DNA of 64,000 nucleotides from Sphaerosporella brunnea (GCA_008704415.1 VXIS01000207.1:1-64000); one strand, 5' to 3'. Shown: positions 29,246 through 41,043, numbered from the stretch's first letter. Notes: a model not told the origin generated them from the letters alone. Numbers and translations: made by a program.

Positions 29246-31556
29246 ATGAGCTCAAAGAAGAACAAGCCCGCTGGCGGAAACAAGAAGCGCGAAGAGGAAC
29301 AGCGGGAGAATATTCTACAGGCTGTGGTAAGCAACACCGCCGCTGCTGCAGTCGTATGGGGCTTGCAGCACGAAAGAACCATTCTGACTCAATTGCGCAC
29401 CCCGCCGACGCCGGACACAGGTTCTTACAGACTCCTACCAAACCAGATTCAGACCGTTCACTCTTGAGACTCCAAGAGTACGCCCGCCCCACCATGCTCG
29501 GCGTCATTGCTCTCGATGCTAAAGGTCATTGCAGTGTCTCCTACCGCTAGCCAACGTTCCGCTAATCGACTACACACTCGAGTTCCTTTCGCTCGCCGGT
29601 GTCGAAGACGTCTTCATCTTCGCCTCCACGCATGCAGAAAAAATCGAGGAGTACATCCGAAACTCGAAATGGAACAAGCCCTCGTCGCCGTTCACGAAGT
29701 GCCAGATCGTGATGTCGCCCTCCAGCCTGTCGGTGGGTGACGCCATGCGCGAGCTAGACGGCAAGGGCATGATCACTACCGATTTCCTGCTGGTTAACGG
29801 CGACTTCGTGAGCAACATCCCGCTGGAGGAAGTGCTGCGCGCGCACCGGGACCGGAGAACGAAGGACAAGAATTCGATCATGACCATGATCCTGCGCGAG
29901 GCGGGCTACGGACACCGCACCAAGGCGCGCGGAGAATCCGGTGTATTCGTGATCGACGAGGCGACGCAGCGCTGTGTTCACTACGAGGAGATGCGTCATA
30001 GCGGCGACAGCAAGGTGCTTTTGCCTCCGGAGTTGATCAAGCATCATCCGCAGCTGCGCATTCGCACAGACCTTATCGATTGCCAGGTCGACATCTGCTC
30101 CCCCGATGTTCCCGCGCTTTTCACCGAGAACTTTGATTACCAGCATATCCGCCGTCACTTCCTACATGGTATACTTACGGACTATGAACTGTACGGAAAG
30201 ATGATACACACTCACGTCCTCTCTGAGGGATATGCGGCAAGAGTGAGGAGTTTGCAGACGTATGATGCTGTTAGCAGGGACATCATCTCGCGGTGGACCT
30301 ACCCCATGGTTCCGGACAACAACCTGGGCCCAAACCAGAGCTACTCTCTGGAGCGCGGAAACATCTACAAGGAGGAAGACGTCGTCTTAGCTCGGAGCTG
30401 CACAGTAAAACGCAACACCATCCTTGGTGTCGGCACGTTAATAGGTGCAGGCTCCATCGTAGGCAACAGTATCATCGGCGCTGGTTGCAAGATCGGACAG
30501 AACGTAGTTCTGGAAGGTGTGTACGTGTGGGACAACGTAGTGATTGAAGACGGCTGTAAGATTCAAAACTCTATCATCGCTAGCGACTGCGTTCTGGGCA
30601 AGGACTCTTTCATTGGCGAGGGTTCCGTGATTTCTTACGGCGTCAAGATCGCGGACGGCGCTCAGATCAGCCCCTTCTCCCGCATTACGGCCAACCGCCG
30701 AAGAAAAGACCGCACAGCAGAAGATCACGAGGAAGCCGTCTCGGGAAGTGACTACGAAGATTCCGAGTCGGAATCCGAGGACGAGCACGCAGCAGCCATA
30801 CAAGACGGTCTCGGTGGGCCCCACCGCATCCCCGCAATGTGCGCAGTCACTGACCTGCGCCGCACAGTGTACTCTACGCACCATCTGAACCTCTCCTTCT
30901 CCTCCATCTCCACGCTGCCGGGCGAGGACTCGGACGAAGACGATATGTCGGGGACCATCCCCCGCAAAACCAAGACCGGCCGCTCAGACTCCACCACGTC
31001 CTTCGAGAGCGTCGATGAGAGCTGGCACAGAGAAGCGTTCACATCCCTCCTCAATGCCATGGAAAACGACCACCCGGCCGAAGTTGCAAACCTGGAGCTC
31101 AACGGCTTGCGAATGACCGCAAACGCAAACTTCCACCAGGTGCGCCGTGCTGTCGCCGCCGCACTCGTCACGCGAATCGAGCAGGTCGTCGCGAAGGACG
31201 GGCTCACCAACGCGGCTGCGTCGGCGAAGGTCCTCCAGCGCTGGGAGAGCACCATCAAGCGCTGCATATTTGAGCGCAAGGACCAGGCCGAGTTCTTGCT
31301 GCTCATGCAGCGCGAGTGCAGCGATCGTAAAGCTGGTCCTAGTCTGCTGCTATATATTGTCCAAGTCCTCAATAATACCATGGAGATGGTCGAGGAGGAG
31401 GCCGTCAACAACTGGTGGCTCGACGTAAAGAGCTTCGAGGATGAGAAGATGGCCGCCGTGCGTAAGCCGACCGAGGCCTTTGTTAAATGGCTTGCTGAGG
31501 CCGAGAGCGAGAGTGAGACTGAGGAGGAGGAGGAGGATGACGATGACGATGAGTAA
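29246..31556 (+). CDS. GCD6: translation initiation factor eIF2B subunit epsilon
   Basis: Catalytic subunit of the eIF2 exchange factor. Three exons: 29246-29326, 29421-29477 and 29535-31556; 719 residues. The first two exons give MSSKKNKPAGGNKKREEEQ and VLTDSYQTRFRPFTLETPR, joining to CLLPLANVPLIDYTLEFL, the start of the nucleotidyltransferase-like domain. A left-handed beta-helix of hexapeptide repeats runs from about SCTVKRNTILGVGTLIG to FSRITANR. A Ser/Glu/Asp-rich linker follows, then the C-terminal W2/eIF5C catalytic domain (VTRIEQVVAKDG.. to NNWWLD..). The end is a run of Glu/Asp (EEEEEDDDDDE). The delta subunit GCD2 is also in this window. Confidence 0.95.
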
Positions 31557-31708
31557 AAAATGTCTTGCTTTGTGGGCTTCTATTGTTGTGTCTTTTCTTT
31601 GTTTTTTTTGTACACGGGGTTTCTACATCGGAGTTTGGCTTTTGGCAATTGGAAAATCTGAAGCAAATGAAGTTCTTGATATACTATAGGACCTGCAGAC
31701 ATGTGACT

Positions 31709-31781
31709 GCCTCGCTAGCTCAATCGGTAGAGCGTGAGACTCTTAATCTCAAGGTTGCGGGTTCGACCCCCGCGTGGGGCT
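31709..31781 (+). tRNA. tRNA-Lys (anticodon CTT)
   Basis: The acceptor stem GCCTCGC pairs with GTGGGGC (two G-T pairs), the D arm contains TAGCTCAATCGGTAGAGC, the anticodon loop ACTCTTAAT gives CTT, and the T arm GCGGGTTCGACCCCCGC is complete. No intron and no encoded CCA. Only the short TTCTGTTTT follows as a terminator. It lies 150 bp after GCD6. Confidence 0.95.
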
Positions 31782-32114
31782 TCTGTTTTGCTGTGTGTGG
31801 TTCATCCATTTATCTTTCTTTTTGCTCTTGTGCGGCTCTGCCTTGCCTCATGGGAGATCGATCACTGAGTGCGATGTCGAGCATGATGGTTGGTGAACCC
31901 AAGTGTCAGCCACAATCAATATCCTTCCTGGCGAGATAACCACAACTCCCCTTCCCTTCCCTTCCCTTTCTTTCGTTATCGTTACCAGGAGGCGATTTTG
32001 TGGCGTCAATAAAGTTGATGGGATTCCTCCGCCCTGGCTTCATAGGTAAGGTAAGCCGAAAGACGGCCCTTGAAAAAAGGTTAACGCAACGGCGCATTCT
32101 TAATTGACTCTAAG
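31782..32114. other. spacer between tRNA-Lys and the inverted-repeat cluster
   Basis: 333 bp; a CCCTTCCCTTCCCTTCCC tract at about 31951-31970. No gene or further repeat recognised. Confidence 0.5.
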
Positions 32115-32541
32115 TACTCTGGCGGCCGAGCGCCAAGTTCGGGATTTTCTGATTGGCCCGCACAACAAAAAACCGAAAAAATAAAAACTCGGCCGTCAAA
32201 ATTCATCGTAAATTAGAAGCTCCCACTTGTGATCAAATTCGTCGCAAAAACGCTATCTAACCCGTCTTCGAGGGCTTGCTGGGCTGTCGTGATGTTGAGA
32301 GAGTTGGAACGGTGATGCTGAATATCCTGCGTTGCCACACAACGCCACACATCAGCCTCCCACTCCCCCACCCAGCTACCCCTCCGGGACGTGCTGGATC
32401 GCGTTTATTGCGACGAATTTGACTACAAGTGGGAGCTTCTAATTTACGATGAATTTTGACGGCCGAGTTTTTATTTTTTCGGTTTTTTGTTGTGCGGGGC
32501 CAACCAGAAAATCCCGAACTTGGCGCTCGGCCACCAGAGTA
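32115..32541. mobile_element. palindromic TIR element (TA-flanked, 133-bp inverted repeats)
   Basis: The sequences 32115-32247 and 32409-32541 are inverted copies of each other over about 133 bp with few mismatches. Both begin TACTCTGG(C/T)GGCCGAGCGCC and contain a T/A-rich stretch around CGGTTTTTTGTTGTGC. They are separated by about 160 bp without coding potential. The outer TA could be the target duplication of a Tc1/mariner-type transposase. Non-autonomous (MITE-like): no transposase is encoded. Its right TA is shared with the next element. Confidence 0.82.
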
Positions 32542-33231
32542 TGGTGCACGCAGTCAATAACCTGGGTGTAAGAAGATACGACTTGCAACCGGTCGCGCTA
32601 AGATTTGAGTACAGCAACAGCCGACCACATCAAATTCTCCGGAGCGGCCGGTGGACGTGGGAAAGCAGTAGAAATGGATGCAAGAGATGCAGAAAAGTTT
32701 CACTTTCCGGCGTTGGCGGAAGTTTTTTCCTGCCGCGCTTTGCCAGCGGTGCTTTTGAGAGAGCGTTTAGTTGCTGAATCCTTCTTTTTGAGGGTCGTGG
32801 CATTTTATTGTGCTTGGTCGCAGTCAGATTGTCGCGGTCAAGTTGGGTTTTCAGTCATTCACTGCCATGACGTACCGTATTATCCCGGTAATAAGGCAAT
32901 GTGGCTAAGTGACTTTGCCAGGAGGCTGAGTGACTTCCCCACAGAGCGCAGTGACTTTGCCACCATTGCCTTAGTACCGAATTATCTCGGTACTAGTGCT
33001 GGACCCTCGATATTTACTCCTACTGTTGCAACCTCCCATACAATCCCATACAAAATGCTCGCGCGACACGACCTTCAACTTTTCACAAAACCCTCGGCAA
33101 GCGCCGAAAAAAACGGAGCATGAAAGTTCATCGCCAGGTTAACAATCCTCCGATTTTATTTTTCCGGACCGGGCCATTCTCATCCCCCTGAAGGTCCCTA
33201 TATACACCCAGGTTGTTGACTGCGTGCACCA
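32542..33231. mobile_element. 690-bp TA-flanked TIR element
   Basis: The left end TGGTGCACGCAGTCAATAAC and the right end, its inverse with one change (GTTGTTGACTGCGTGCACCA), extend over about 30 bp. TA stands on both sides (32540-32541 and 33232-33233). The interior has no transposase ORF. A smaller element of a different family sits inside it at 32873-32992, so this one is the older of the two. Confidence 0.75.
32873..32992. mobile_element. 120-bp nested MITE (TACCGTATTAT family)
   Basis: The left arm TACCGTATTATCCCGGTAAT..AAGGCAATGTGGC is mirrored by the right arm (inverse: TACCGAGATAATTCGGTACT..AAGGCAATGGTGGC). Arms are about 33 bp, flanked by TA, with a short core holding GTGACTT repeats. 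The arms resemble the ends of the larger element at 60848-61387, so both belong to one family. It lies inside the 690-bp element. Confidence 0.72.
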
Positions 33232-33397
33232 TACTCAAATTAGTGGACCGTCCACGGCTACCCCGACATAAAATATCGACTCCACCTCCTCTTCTCTCAT
33301 AAAAAGCAATGCTTCAAGTTGATATCCAAAATTTACCCATAACACCAATAATAACACAAACACAAATAGGTATTGTACAAGGAAAAAAGCACCATTC

Positions 33398-34605
33398 CTA
33401 CAATCGCTTGGGCACGAGGGCGCCTCCAAACCACGCTGCAGCGCAGAGCACCAGCGCTGTAACACCCACCGCGCTCTGAGTCCAGCTCTGCTTCTCCTCA
33501 ACCCTGGATACTGTCGCCCGTTTTCTGACAACAGTCTCAGTGACGACTGGGGCCTTCTCAGCAGCCGATTTCCGGCCGGGCACGGTGATGTTCGCGGCGA
33601 GCTTTGCCAGCTCCAGAGCATCGACTTTCCACTTCTCCTCCTCGCCCTTTCCGTCGACCTCCACGTTCTGCACGTTCCCAAAGAAGTCGGTAATCAGGAC
33701 CTCGTCCAGCCTGCGGTTGAAAAGGTCTGTGCGCACACCCGGGTCCGAGTGGATCTTCTTCGTGTCGTAGCTGTCAAACAAATCCTTCAGCGTGTGCTTA
33801 CTAGAGGCGTTCTTGACGTTGTTTTCGAGGAACTCGAGGTTGTAGTAGGTGTACCGGTCGATCACGGCTACGCCGACGTCGTTGTCGGCGTGGTGCGAGT
33901 AGGAGGACTGGTCTAGCTTCGAGGAGCCAGTCGCTAGGATATTTGGGGAGTAGAATTTGGAGTACATGGTGTTTGCTTGGCAGGTATCGATCATGAAGAG
34001 CATTTGGTGATAGCTGAGGGCAGTGGGCGTCAGAGAGGAGAAAAGTCGACTCAAGCTAAGGTCACTCACCGCTTCTTCTCCCACATCTGCTCAAACGCAT
34101 CCGCAATATCGAACGCACTGATTTCCTCCGCATCCTGAAATTTCAAAAACTCGTTTCCTCCGTGCCCAGTCATGTACACAAAGATATTGCTCCGGTCGTC
34201 GGTGAGCAGGCGTTTGCTCCGCGGCGTATCCGGCTCGACCCGATCCGTGAGCAGCCGGATAAAGTTCTCAACCGTCACCTCGTACCCCCGATAGTCCACC
34301 TCGATGTTGTCGCCATAGAGATCCAGCCCACGGTCCGCATTGTTAAAGACGGACGCAGGGAACACGTTCCGTGGATTGCAGGCCACGTCGTCCGCCAGCA
34401 TCAGGATGATCTGCGAATCTGGAATCCCTAGCCGCTTCACGGTCCGGTACATCGAGAGCACATTTGCCAAATGGCGATAGTTGAACCAGAAGCGGGATGT
34501 GGAGACCAGGACGGCCCAGTTCGAAGTGTGCTGAGCGAGCACGGACGCGCAGCAGCATAGCAGCAGCGGCAGCAGGAGTAGTATTGGTGTTGTTCTGGCC
34601 TTCAT
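33398..34605 (-). CDS. GPI8: GPI transamidase catalytic subunit GPI8 (PIG-K)
   Basis: ER-membrane cysteine protease of the C13 (legumain-like) family that cleaves the GPI signal and attaches the anchor. Exons 34605-34070 and 34013-33398, 56-bp intron, 383 residues. Residues 1-24 form a signal peptide (MKARTTP followed by a Leu/Cys-rich core, ending SVLAQ). [16 protein letters not shown] and [11 protein letters not shown] are family blocks. The catalytic dyad is H148 in TGHGGNEF and C190 in [11 protein letters not shown] single hydrophobic segment near the C-terminus ([16 protein letters not shown]) is the membrane anchor, followed by a short basic tail. Confidence 0.95.
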
Positions 34606-35023
34606 GGTGGAGGTCGGTAGAAGTTGTTGGTGGTGGGTGGTGGTGGTGAGAGAGCTTACATATCCGATAGGGATGCTGTGGCTGACGAGTGTGGCTGACG
34701 AGTCATGGCGCAGATGATCGACGTCAACCAAACCAAACAGCTGCATTATATAATCCCCCCCCCACACTGCCGCCACCCCCACCTGCATCGCATGCATCCT
34801 CCCGCGCCTTGGCTGGGATTCCCCGCAAACGAGGAGCCAAGGCGAGGAGGGCAAGCGGCAGATGTCAACCTACGAGCTCGGGCAAGGCAGCTCATCATCG
34901 CAGGACGATCAGTGCTCCCTTCCCATCAAACATCATCTCCGTTCTCCATCTCTCACCACCCTTCCCTCCGCCAGCAATCCTTTCCACTTCCACACATCGT
35001 CTCTGTAGTAGTAGCTAGTTGCA
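34606..35023. other. divergent promoter region, GPI8 / NIPSNAP-like gene
   Basis: 418 bp between divergent starts. A CCCCCCCCAC tract (about 34754-34763) and a pyrimidine-rich leader precede the NIPSNAP-like ATG. No gene seen. Confidence 0.5.
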
Positions 35024-36045
35024 ATGCTCTCACGTCACCACCTAGCCCGCGTCCTAAGTCGTCAGAGCCGTCAGCTCTCGACCGCCCGCCCCCTCTCCGC
35101 CGTAAAGATCCCCTCGCTGGGTGACATTACCCACTCGCCCCAGAACACGGCTACCTTCAAGGAGAAGCTGGCTGCCTACCGTGAGATGCTAGCAGCCCAG
35201 CGAAAAGCAGCTCTCGGTGCCTCGGCCGCCGCTTCCGACGAGCACGGCAAGGGCATTGTTAAGTCGATCCTCTACGGCAGCGAAAAAGGTCAGCGTGAAG
35301 AAGCCGAGATGGAGCGTTCCTACAGCACCGTCCTAGCTAGAGGGAAGTATATGCACGCCATCGAGTTTCATCACGTCAAGCCGGACCAGCAGCAGGCGTA
35401 CGTTGAATTGGTGGGGAACACATACCCAAACATCGCCGCGGATAAAGGAAACAACTGTCACTTGGTCGGTAGCTGGAAGACTGAGATTGGATCTCCCGAC
35501 ACCTTTGGTACTCACTCGTTTTCCCATCCCCAATAGCCCCTGCTAACTGGAAGTGAACAGTTCATATCTGGGAGTACCACGGATACGCCGGATACCACAA
35601 CACTCTCAACCGTTTGTCCAAAATGCCTGCCTACCAGACCTACCAGAGGGAGCTCCCAGCTCTGCTGACCGGCCGTCGCACCGATCTCATGCAAGAATTC
35701 TCCTTCTGGCCAACCTCTCCTCCGCGCAGCCTAGGGGGCATTTTCGAGCTCCGTTCCTACACCCTTCATCCCGGAAACCTGTTGGAGTGGGAGCAGCACT
35801 GGCGTGCTGGTCTCGCTGCTCGTCGTAATGTGATGGAAGGCGTTGGAGCTTGGTTCACCCAGGTCGGAGCCCTCAACTCGGTTCACTACCTGTGGCAGTT
35901 CCAGGATCTGCGCGAACGTCAGGTGGCCCGCGAGAAGAGCTGGGGCGAGCGGGGCTGGTCCGGTACGGTCCATCGCACGGTGCCTCTGATTCAGAAGATG
36001 GAGTCTAGAATACTCGTTCCTCTGCCTTGGAGCCCTGTCTGTTAA
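35024..36045 (+). CDS. NIPSNAP-family mitochondrial protein
   Basis: Member of the NIPSNAP family, conserved mitochondrial proteins with roles in mitochondrial quality control in animals; function in fungi is unclear. Exons 35024-35507 and 35561-36045, 53-bp intron with a GCTAAC branch, 322 residues. The N-terminus (MLSRHHLARVLSRQSRQLSTARPL) is rich in Arg/Ser/Leu without acids, a classical mitochondrial presequence. Two ferredoxin-like NIPSNAP units follow: one around MHAIEFHHVKPDQQQAYVEL, the other around IFELRSYTLHPGNLLEWEQHW. The end, SWGERGWSGTVHRTVPLIQKMESRIL, matches the family C-terminus. Confidence 0.9.
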
Positions 36046-37248
36046 ACCTGCATACCAAAGATACCAGATGAAGGGATGGTTTTATTCGGTTTTCTTTATG
36101 CGGCGAATGGGTTTTCCATATCATTTGTCTTTTGTACGGGTTTGCATGGCACTTTTACTGGTCGGGGTTTACTGCGTGTTGTTTCTTACCTTGCTGTGTC
36201 TACTTTTGCTGGTGCATCTGCCTCGAGGAATTGTTCTCTGTTCGATATGTTGGGACTACTTGAGTACAAGTTAACGTATTTTTGCGTTTTGCTATCAGAA
36301 GCAATTGGAGAAAGTGTGGCGCAGGTGTTTTGTCAACTCAATCACATAATATCACTTGTGCCTTGCTTCACTGGAACATGGGGTATCACTCATCCCTTGC
36401 CTGATGAACACGGGTGTGAAAAATGAAACATGCACACTCATCACTCGACGGGACAGGGTGTTTTGCATGTGTTAGTACGCTCAAAATGAATGTCAGGCAC
36501 ACCGGCTATGGGCGTCCCCAACCATAGGGGTGGTTAGGCGGGCTACATAACAGCCAGGCTGTTGTTTGTTTTTACAGTAGCCGGGGGGGCTATCAAAAAT
36601 GGCGCGGCCGGCTCCTCACAACGATAGACAACCTTACCAGCTATCTAGCAGCTGAGCGCGGTAGTAGACCCCTCCTCCTTCGGTGCTTGCAAGCTGTGCA
36701 GCACCGGGCCAGTGGACTGCTGCTGGTTCCGAGTCCGCAGTGTTGTTGTGCAAAAGCCAGCGGGGCTGTTTGCTGTCGGGCTTTTGTGAAGCCCCAGTCT
36801 ATGATGTAGGCTTTTTAGGCCCGGTTGGTTGGTTGATAGGTAGGAGCGGAGCTGTGAAATGGACAAGCATGAAGGCGTTCTGACAGTGACAGTGGCTCTG
36901 GGCAACCATAACTAGCACTCGCGACACTTGCACGCAGCTAGATGCGAATAATCTCCGGAATGACGATCGTTCCAGTTCACAAGATCAACTCCTCTTGACA
37001 ACGCCAACGCTGGGAGAGATTGTGACTAATCGCTACGGGAAACGAGACAAAATCACCAGTAGCAGTAGTAGTATCCACCCTGAGCAAACCAAGTATGAAA
37101 CTCCCATTTCCACAACCAAACATCATCAGATCTGCAAACGCGGCTCGAAAAGCGAAAAATTTATTTTATCTCAACAGAAGTAAACTCCGAAAAGAAGAAA
37201 GATCCCCAACACCGTCCCGCAACTACACCACAGCTACTCCTTCCCTTT
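36046..37248. other. 1.2-kb convergent intergenic region with GC-rich hairpins
   Basis: 3' flanks of two convergent genes. The part at about 36480-36640 is unusually rich in short palindromes, such as ACAGCC-A-GGCTGT at about 36550-36562 and TAGCC/GGCTA around a G-run at 36580-36592. A mobile-element relic is possible but no clear terminal repeats were found. Confidence 0.5.
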
Positions 37249-38156
37249 TTACGCGGAAGAAGCGAAAGCCTGAGGGTAGGCGCGGATGTTGTCCTCGATC
37301 TTTCCGTGGGGCCGGAGGAACTTGACGTAAGCACCGTCGGGCTTGACCTCTCCCTTCTGGCGCTTCTCGACATACTCGTCGCGGCGCAGGGGAGTGAAGC
37401 CCCAGTTCTTGGAGACGATAATCTTCTGGCGACCAGGGAACCTATAGATTTTTGAGATTAGCATGGGTTCGAGCGGGAAGCAGTGAGCAGCGACGCATAC
37501 TTGTACTGGCATCGCCGTAGAGCCTCGAGGGCGATCGCGCGGTTGGAGTCACGGGTGCGCACAGACAGAAGGATCTGGCCGATGTTGACACGGGCAACAG
37601 AACCGTTAGGCTTTCCCCAAGCACCACGCATACCGGTCTGCAGACGATCGGCACCAGCGCACGACAACATCTTGTTGATACGGATGACGTGGAAGGGGTG
37701 GGCGCTATCATGGCATCGTCAGCGTTTGCCCTCATTTTCCTCCATCTGTCGGAGATTTGTGTAAATACCGGATCCTCAAGTGGAACCCATCCTTTCCGGC
37801 AAGCTTGACGAGGTACTTGTTGGCGCAAATACGGGCGGCCTCAAGAGCCTCGGAGGACAGCTGCTCGTACTCGTTCGACACCAAGTGGATGCAGAGAGGG
37901 AACTCGTCGACACCAGCACGCTTGCGTCCAAGATCGAAGATCTTGACCTTGGGGTCGGGGACACCACGGTTAAACCGCGACTTGGGGTACGGCTTGTCTG
38001 TTCGCAAAAAAAATCCCATCAGCCTTCTGTTCTTCGTTCAACGCTTCCCCCGCTTCAAAACAGCCTCTTCTCCTCTCCTCTTCCAGCCAGAATCCGTAAA
38101 TCGATGGGGAACGTACTCTTGCAGTAGCGGTAGCAACGGGCGGGACGGCGAGCCAT
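37249..38156 (-). CDS. RPL10: ribosomal protein uL16 (L10)
   Basis: 60S protein at the peptidyl-transferase/tRNA corridor; its loading is a late quality check of subunit assembly. Four exons: 38156-38117 (40 nt), 37997-37769, 37704-37501 and 37441-37249; 666 nt, 221 residues, equal to the usual eukaryotic length. The 40-nt exon spells [13 protein letters not shown]; the splice adds [49 protein letters not shown] contains the loop that reaches the catalytic centre. All introns have canonical signals. Confidence 0.96.
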
Positions 38157-38889
38157 TGTTTCTGTTTTTTTTTTCGGTCGTTAGGTCGTGGGTGTCGTCG
38201 TTTGTCGGTGGGTTGTCGGAGTCCTAATAGCTGGCTGCGGAACAACACTGAGCTTGATTTCGAAGCAAGTGGATTTGTCAGCGCAGATCTGAGCACGCCA
38301 CCGTTGTTGTGGGTAGGGTTGTGCGGAGTTTCCGAACACAGTCACAGCCATCCACGCTAGGGCAAGAAGTGGATGGGAAGAGCCACATTTGCCATGTTTA
38401 AAGTGGAAGAAATGATATTGAATGTATTCGAGCGAAGCAGAGAGAGAGTTCTTGCATAATCGATGGCATGCACAGAGTGCTGGGAGTGCGATCTGTCTCC
38501 ATCATCACCAAGAGTACGGCACTCGGGCTTCATCCGGGGACCGAGCACCCTCCTCAAGACAGAACGCTGAACACATGGTTTTTCTCGGATTGGGGCGGGG
38601 AGGGGGGCAGACTTTGCTGGAGGGCGACACACAAAAAGCACTCGCCGTGAAGAGTTTCCCATCAGGGAGAGGGATAACAACTGGTGCTTCGCTATAAATC
38701 ACTCGCTTCGTCACAACTGCTGGCCGGGCTTCATTCCTTCGGCTGGCTGTGGCTTTTAGGACAACACTCTGATGGATACTGGCGGCGGACGGAGGTCAAA
38801 AAAAGAGGCCGCTCACATCACACATATCTACCACTACGGAGCAAAGAGATTTATGGTCTGTACATCAATTGAAATTGTTCTATTTGTAC
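38157..38889. other. 733-bp spacer, ENP2 3' end / RPL10 promoter
   Basis: It should contain the RPL10 promoter. The RPL10 leader next to the start is T-rich on the plus strand (run of T at about 38165-38174). Small ORFs only; nothing else recognised. Confidence 0.5.
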
Positions 38890-41043
38890 TCAGGAGCGTG
38901 GAACCTGGCGGCGAAGCGGCCCGCCAACCCCCCGCTTCCTCTGTTGCGGCGGCCTCTCTTTTTGCCGGGGGACAAACGTCATCTCCTTGTCTCCGAGCGT
39001 GGAAGTACCCTTCGGTTCGTGGCGCGGGCGCACATCCTTTGCGCCAGCGGCGGCACGCGCGGCAAACGTCTTCTCGCGCTTCTTCTGCGCCTTGGACACG
39101 GGCGCGAAGCCGCGGGTGTCGTGACCGGATTTGCGGTAGGAGCCGGTCGAGATGCGCATTTCTGGTTCGTTCTTTTTCTTTTGGGGCTGCGGGTGCTCCT
39201 CTTCTTCGCTGGCTGAGCTTTCGGGTTCGGATTCGTCGCTGCTGCGGCGGTGCGAGTCGGACTCCTCTTCTTCTTCCTCGACTGCAGTCTTGCCGCGTTT
39301 CCGCTCTGCACCGTCGACGCCCGCGGAGGCGCTGGGTTTGGTCGAGGGATTGAGCAGCTGGAACTCGCGGCTGGTTTCGTCGACGGCGAATTCCTCCTTC
39401 GTGAACAGGCCGGCGAAGCGGGGGTCTTGCAGGATGGTGGCGTTTCCGGTCTCGGGTGCCCTTTTGTACAGTTTTGCCTCGAGCGCCTCGAGGCGCTCGG
39501 CGAGACGCTTGTTGACTTTGACTTTTGCGGCGGCCTTGTCGCGCGCCGATGTGCGGATGCGGGACTCGCGCTCCTTTTCGATTTTCTCGCGGACGAGTTT
39601 GGCTTTTGCCCGCTCCCACTCGAATGGGTCCGCGATGAGCCGCGCTTCGTCGTAGAGCCGCTGGTCCACGAAGTATCCGTGCATGTACGGCCGGATGACG
39701 CTGGCGCCCTTGCCGCTGGATAGGAGGTGGTCCAGGTTGAGCTGGCGCATCTCCGCTTTGGTGAGGAACTTGTAGTTTTCGTAGGTAGCCTGCTCGGCTT
39801 GCATAGAGGCGTATGCGTCGGGGTCGTTGATGCTGCGGTCCGCGAGCTGCTCGATCTGCGTGTCCAGGTGCGAGCACCATGCAGGGGAAGGCCCGAGCGC
39901 AGGAATCAGGAAAGAGTGCATCAACTGGCCCTCGTTCGCCGTGAATATCATGCCCGAGTCGGGGATGTGGCAGACGTGGTTGATATCCACCGACGGCTCC
40001 ACCGATGTCCATGGCTTTCCGTCGTTCAGATTCCACAACTTGATGATACGCTTGTCTGCTGACAGCACCTTCTCGTCCTCGGTGGCCTGCGTGCGCAAGA
40101 AATTCAACGTCTGGATGGGGAAGCCGTAGCCCTGGTCCTTGGTGAGCAGCGGAGACGGCGAGCGGATGTCGTAGACCGAAACTATTCCCGCCTGGTTACC
40201 GGTCGCAAACGTGAGGCCATTCCGGTGGAATTGTGCCGCCGTGATAGAAGGCGTCTGCAGCTCTCCAAGGGTATCCATGACCATTCCTCCATTCGCTGGA
40301 GGCGCCAACACTCCTACTCGATTCCTTGATCGGGGGTCCCAGAACTCGGTCGTTCCTGCGCTTGTACCAAATGCCAATAGACCATGTGACCCGTCTGCTA
40401 CTGCCACACATTCCACCGACTTCACCTCGCCGCCAGGCCCGTCGAAGCCACCCACCTCAAAGGGTTTCAGGAACCTTCCCGCTTCGAGATCTAGTCGGAA
40501 AACCTCATTGCCTTCGGCTGGCACTATGGCGTGCGCTTGGGGTCTCAGGTAGGCCAATGCACGGCCGTATCTAGGGATTCGAGTGGCGTAGTGACAGCCC
40601 ATCGGCGTGTGGAACTCGAGCGAGCGGTCTGTCTGCAGATGCAGAGACTTGGAGTAGTCCTGCGAGAGCAGAAGAAAAGTAAGATTGAGCGCGGACGTGT
40701 GGCGCGAGTATTTGAGCGAAGCTGACGGCAGGTGGTAGATGTGCATCTGCGGTTTGTACGTTCCTGCACCACCGCCCCTTCAACATCACTCTACCGGCGA
40801 GTGAACATAGGGACGCGCACCTGTAGCCATGGCATACTCGCCATCCTCCGAGACCTGGATGCATTGCGACGCCTCCTCGAATTCAAAATCTTGGATCAAT
40901 TCGACACGGTTCTGGTAGGCTTCATCGTTCTTCAATTCGCGCTTTCGCTTGCGCGCAAGCCAGTCTGGCAGCGACCGCGATGTATTGGTGCCCGATACCG
41001 TGTATACCGAGATGTCGTTCTGCTGCGTGACCTTGAGAGACAT
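38890..41043 (-). CDS. ENP2: nucleolar WD-repeat protein ENP2 (NOL10)
   Basis: SSU-processome component required for 18S rRNA maturation. Two exons: 41043-40821 and 40763-38890, 57-bp intron, 698 residues. The N-terminus MSLKVTQQNDISVYTVSG and LPDWLARKRKRELKND are typical of the family. WD-type blades run from about QCIQVSEDGEYAMATGTYKPQM through TEFWDPRSRNRV and VSVYDIRSPSPLL to IIKLWNLNDGKPW. The block YENYKFLTKAEMRQLNLDHL and the NUC153 motif (DPRFAGLFT..EEFAVDE) follow. The last ~150 residues are low-complexity, acidic then basic, ending in an Arg/Gln-rich tail. Confidence 0.94.

Noticed and set aside
36068..36426. Hydrophobic plus-strand ORFs after the NIPSNAP gene
   Set aside because: T-rich 3' UTR sequence produces Phe/Leu/Val-rich frames; no start context or homology.
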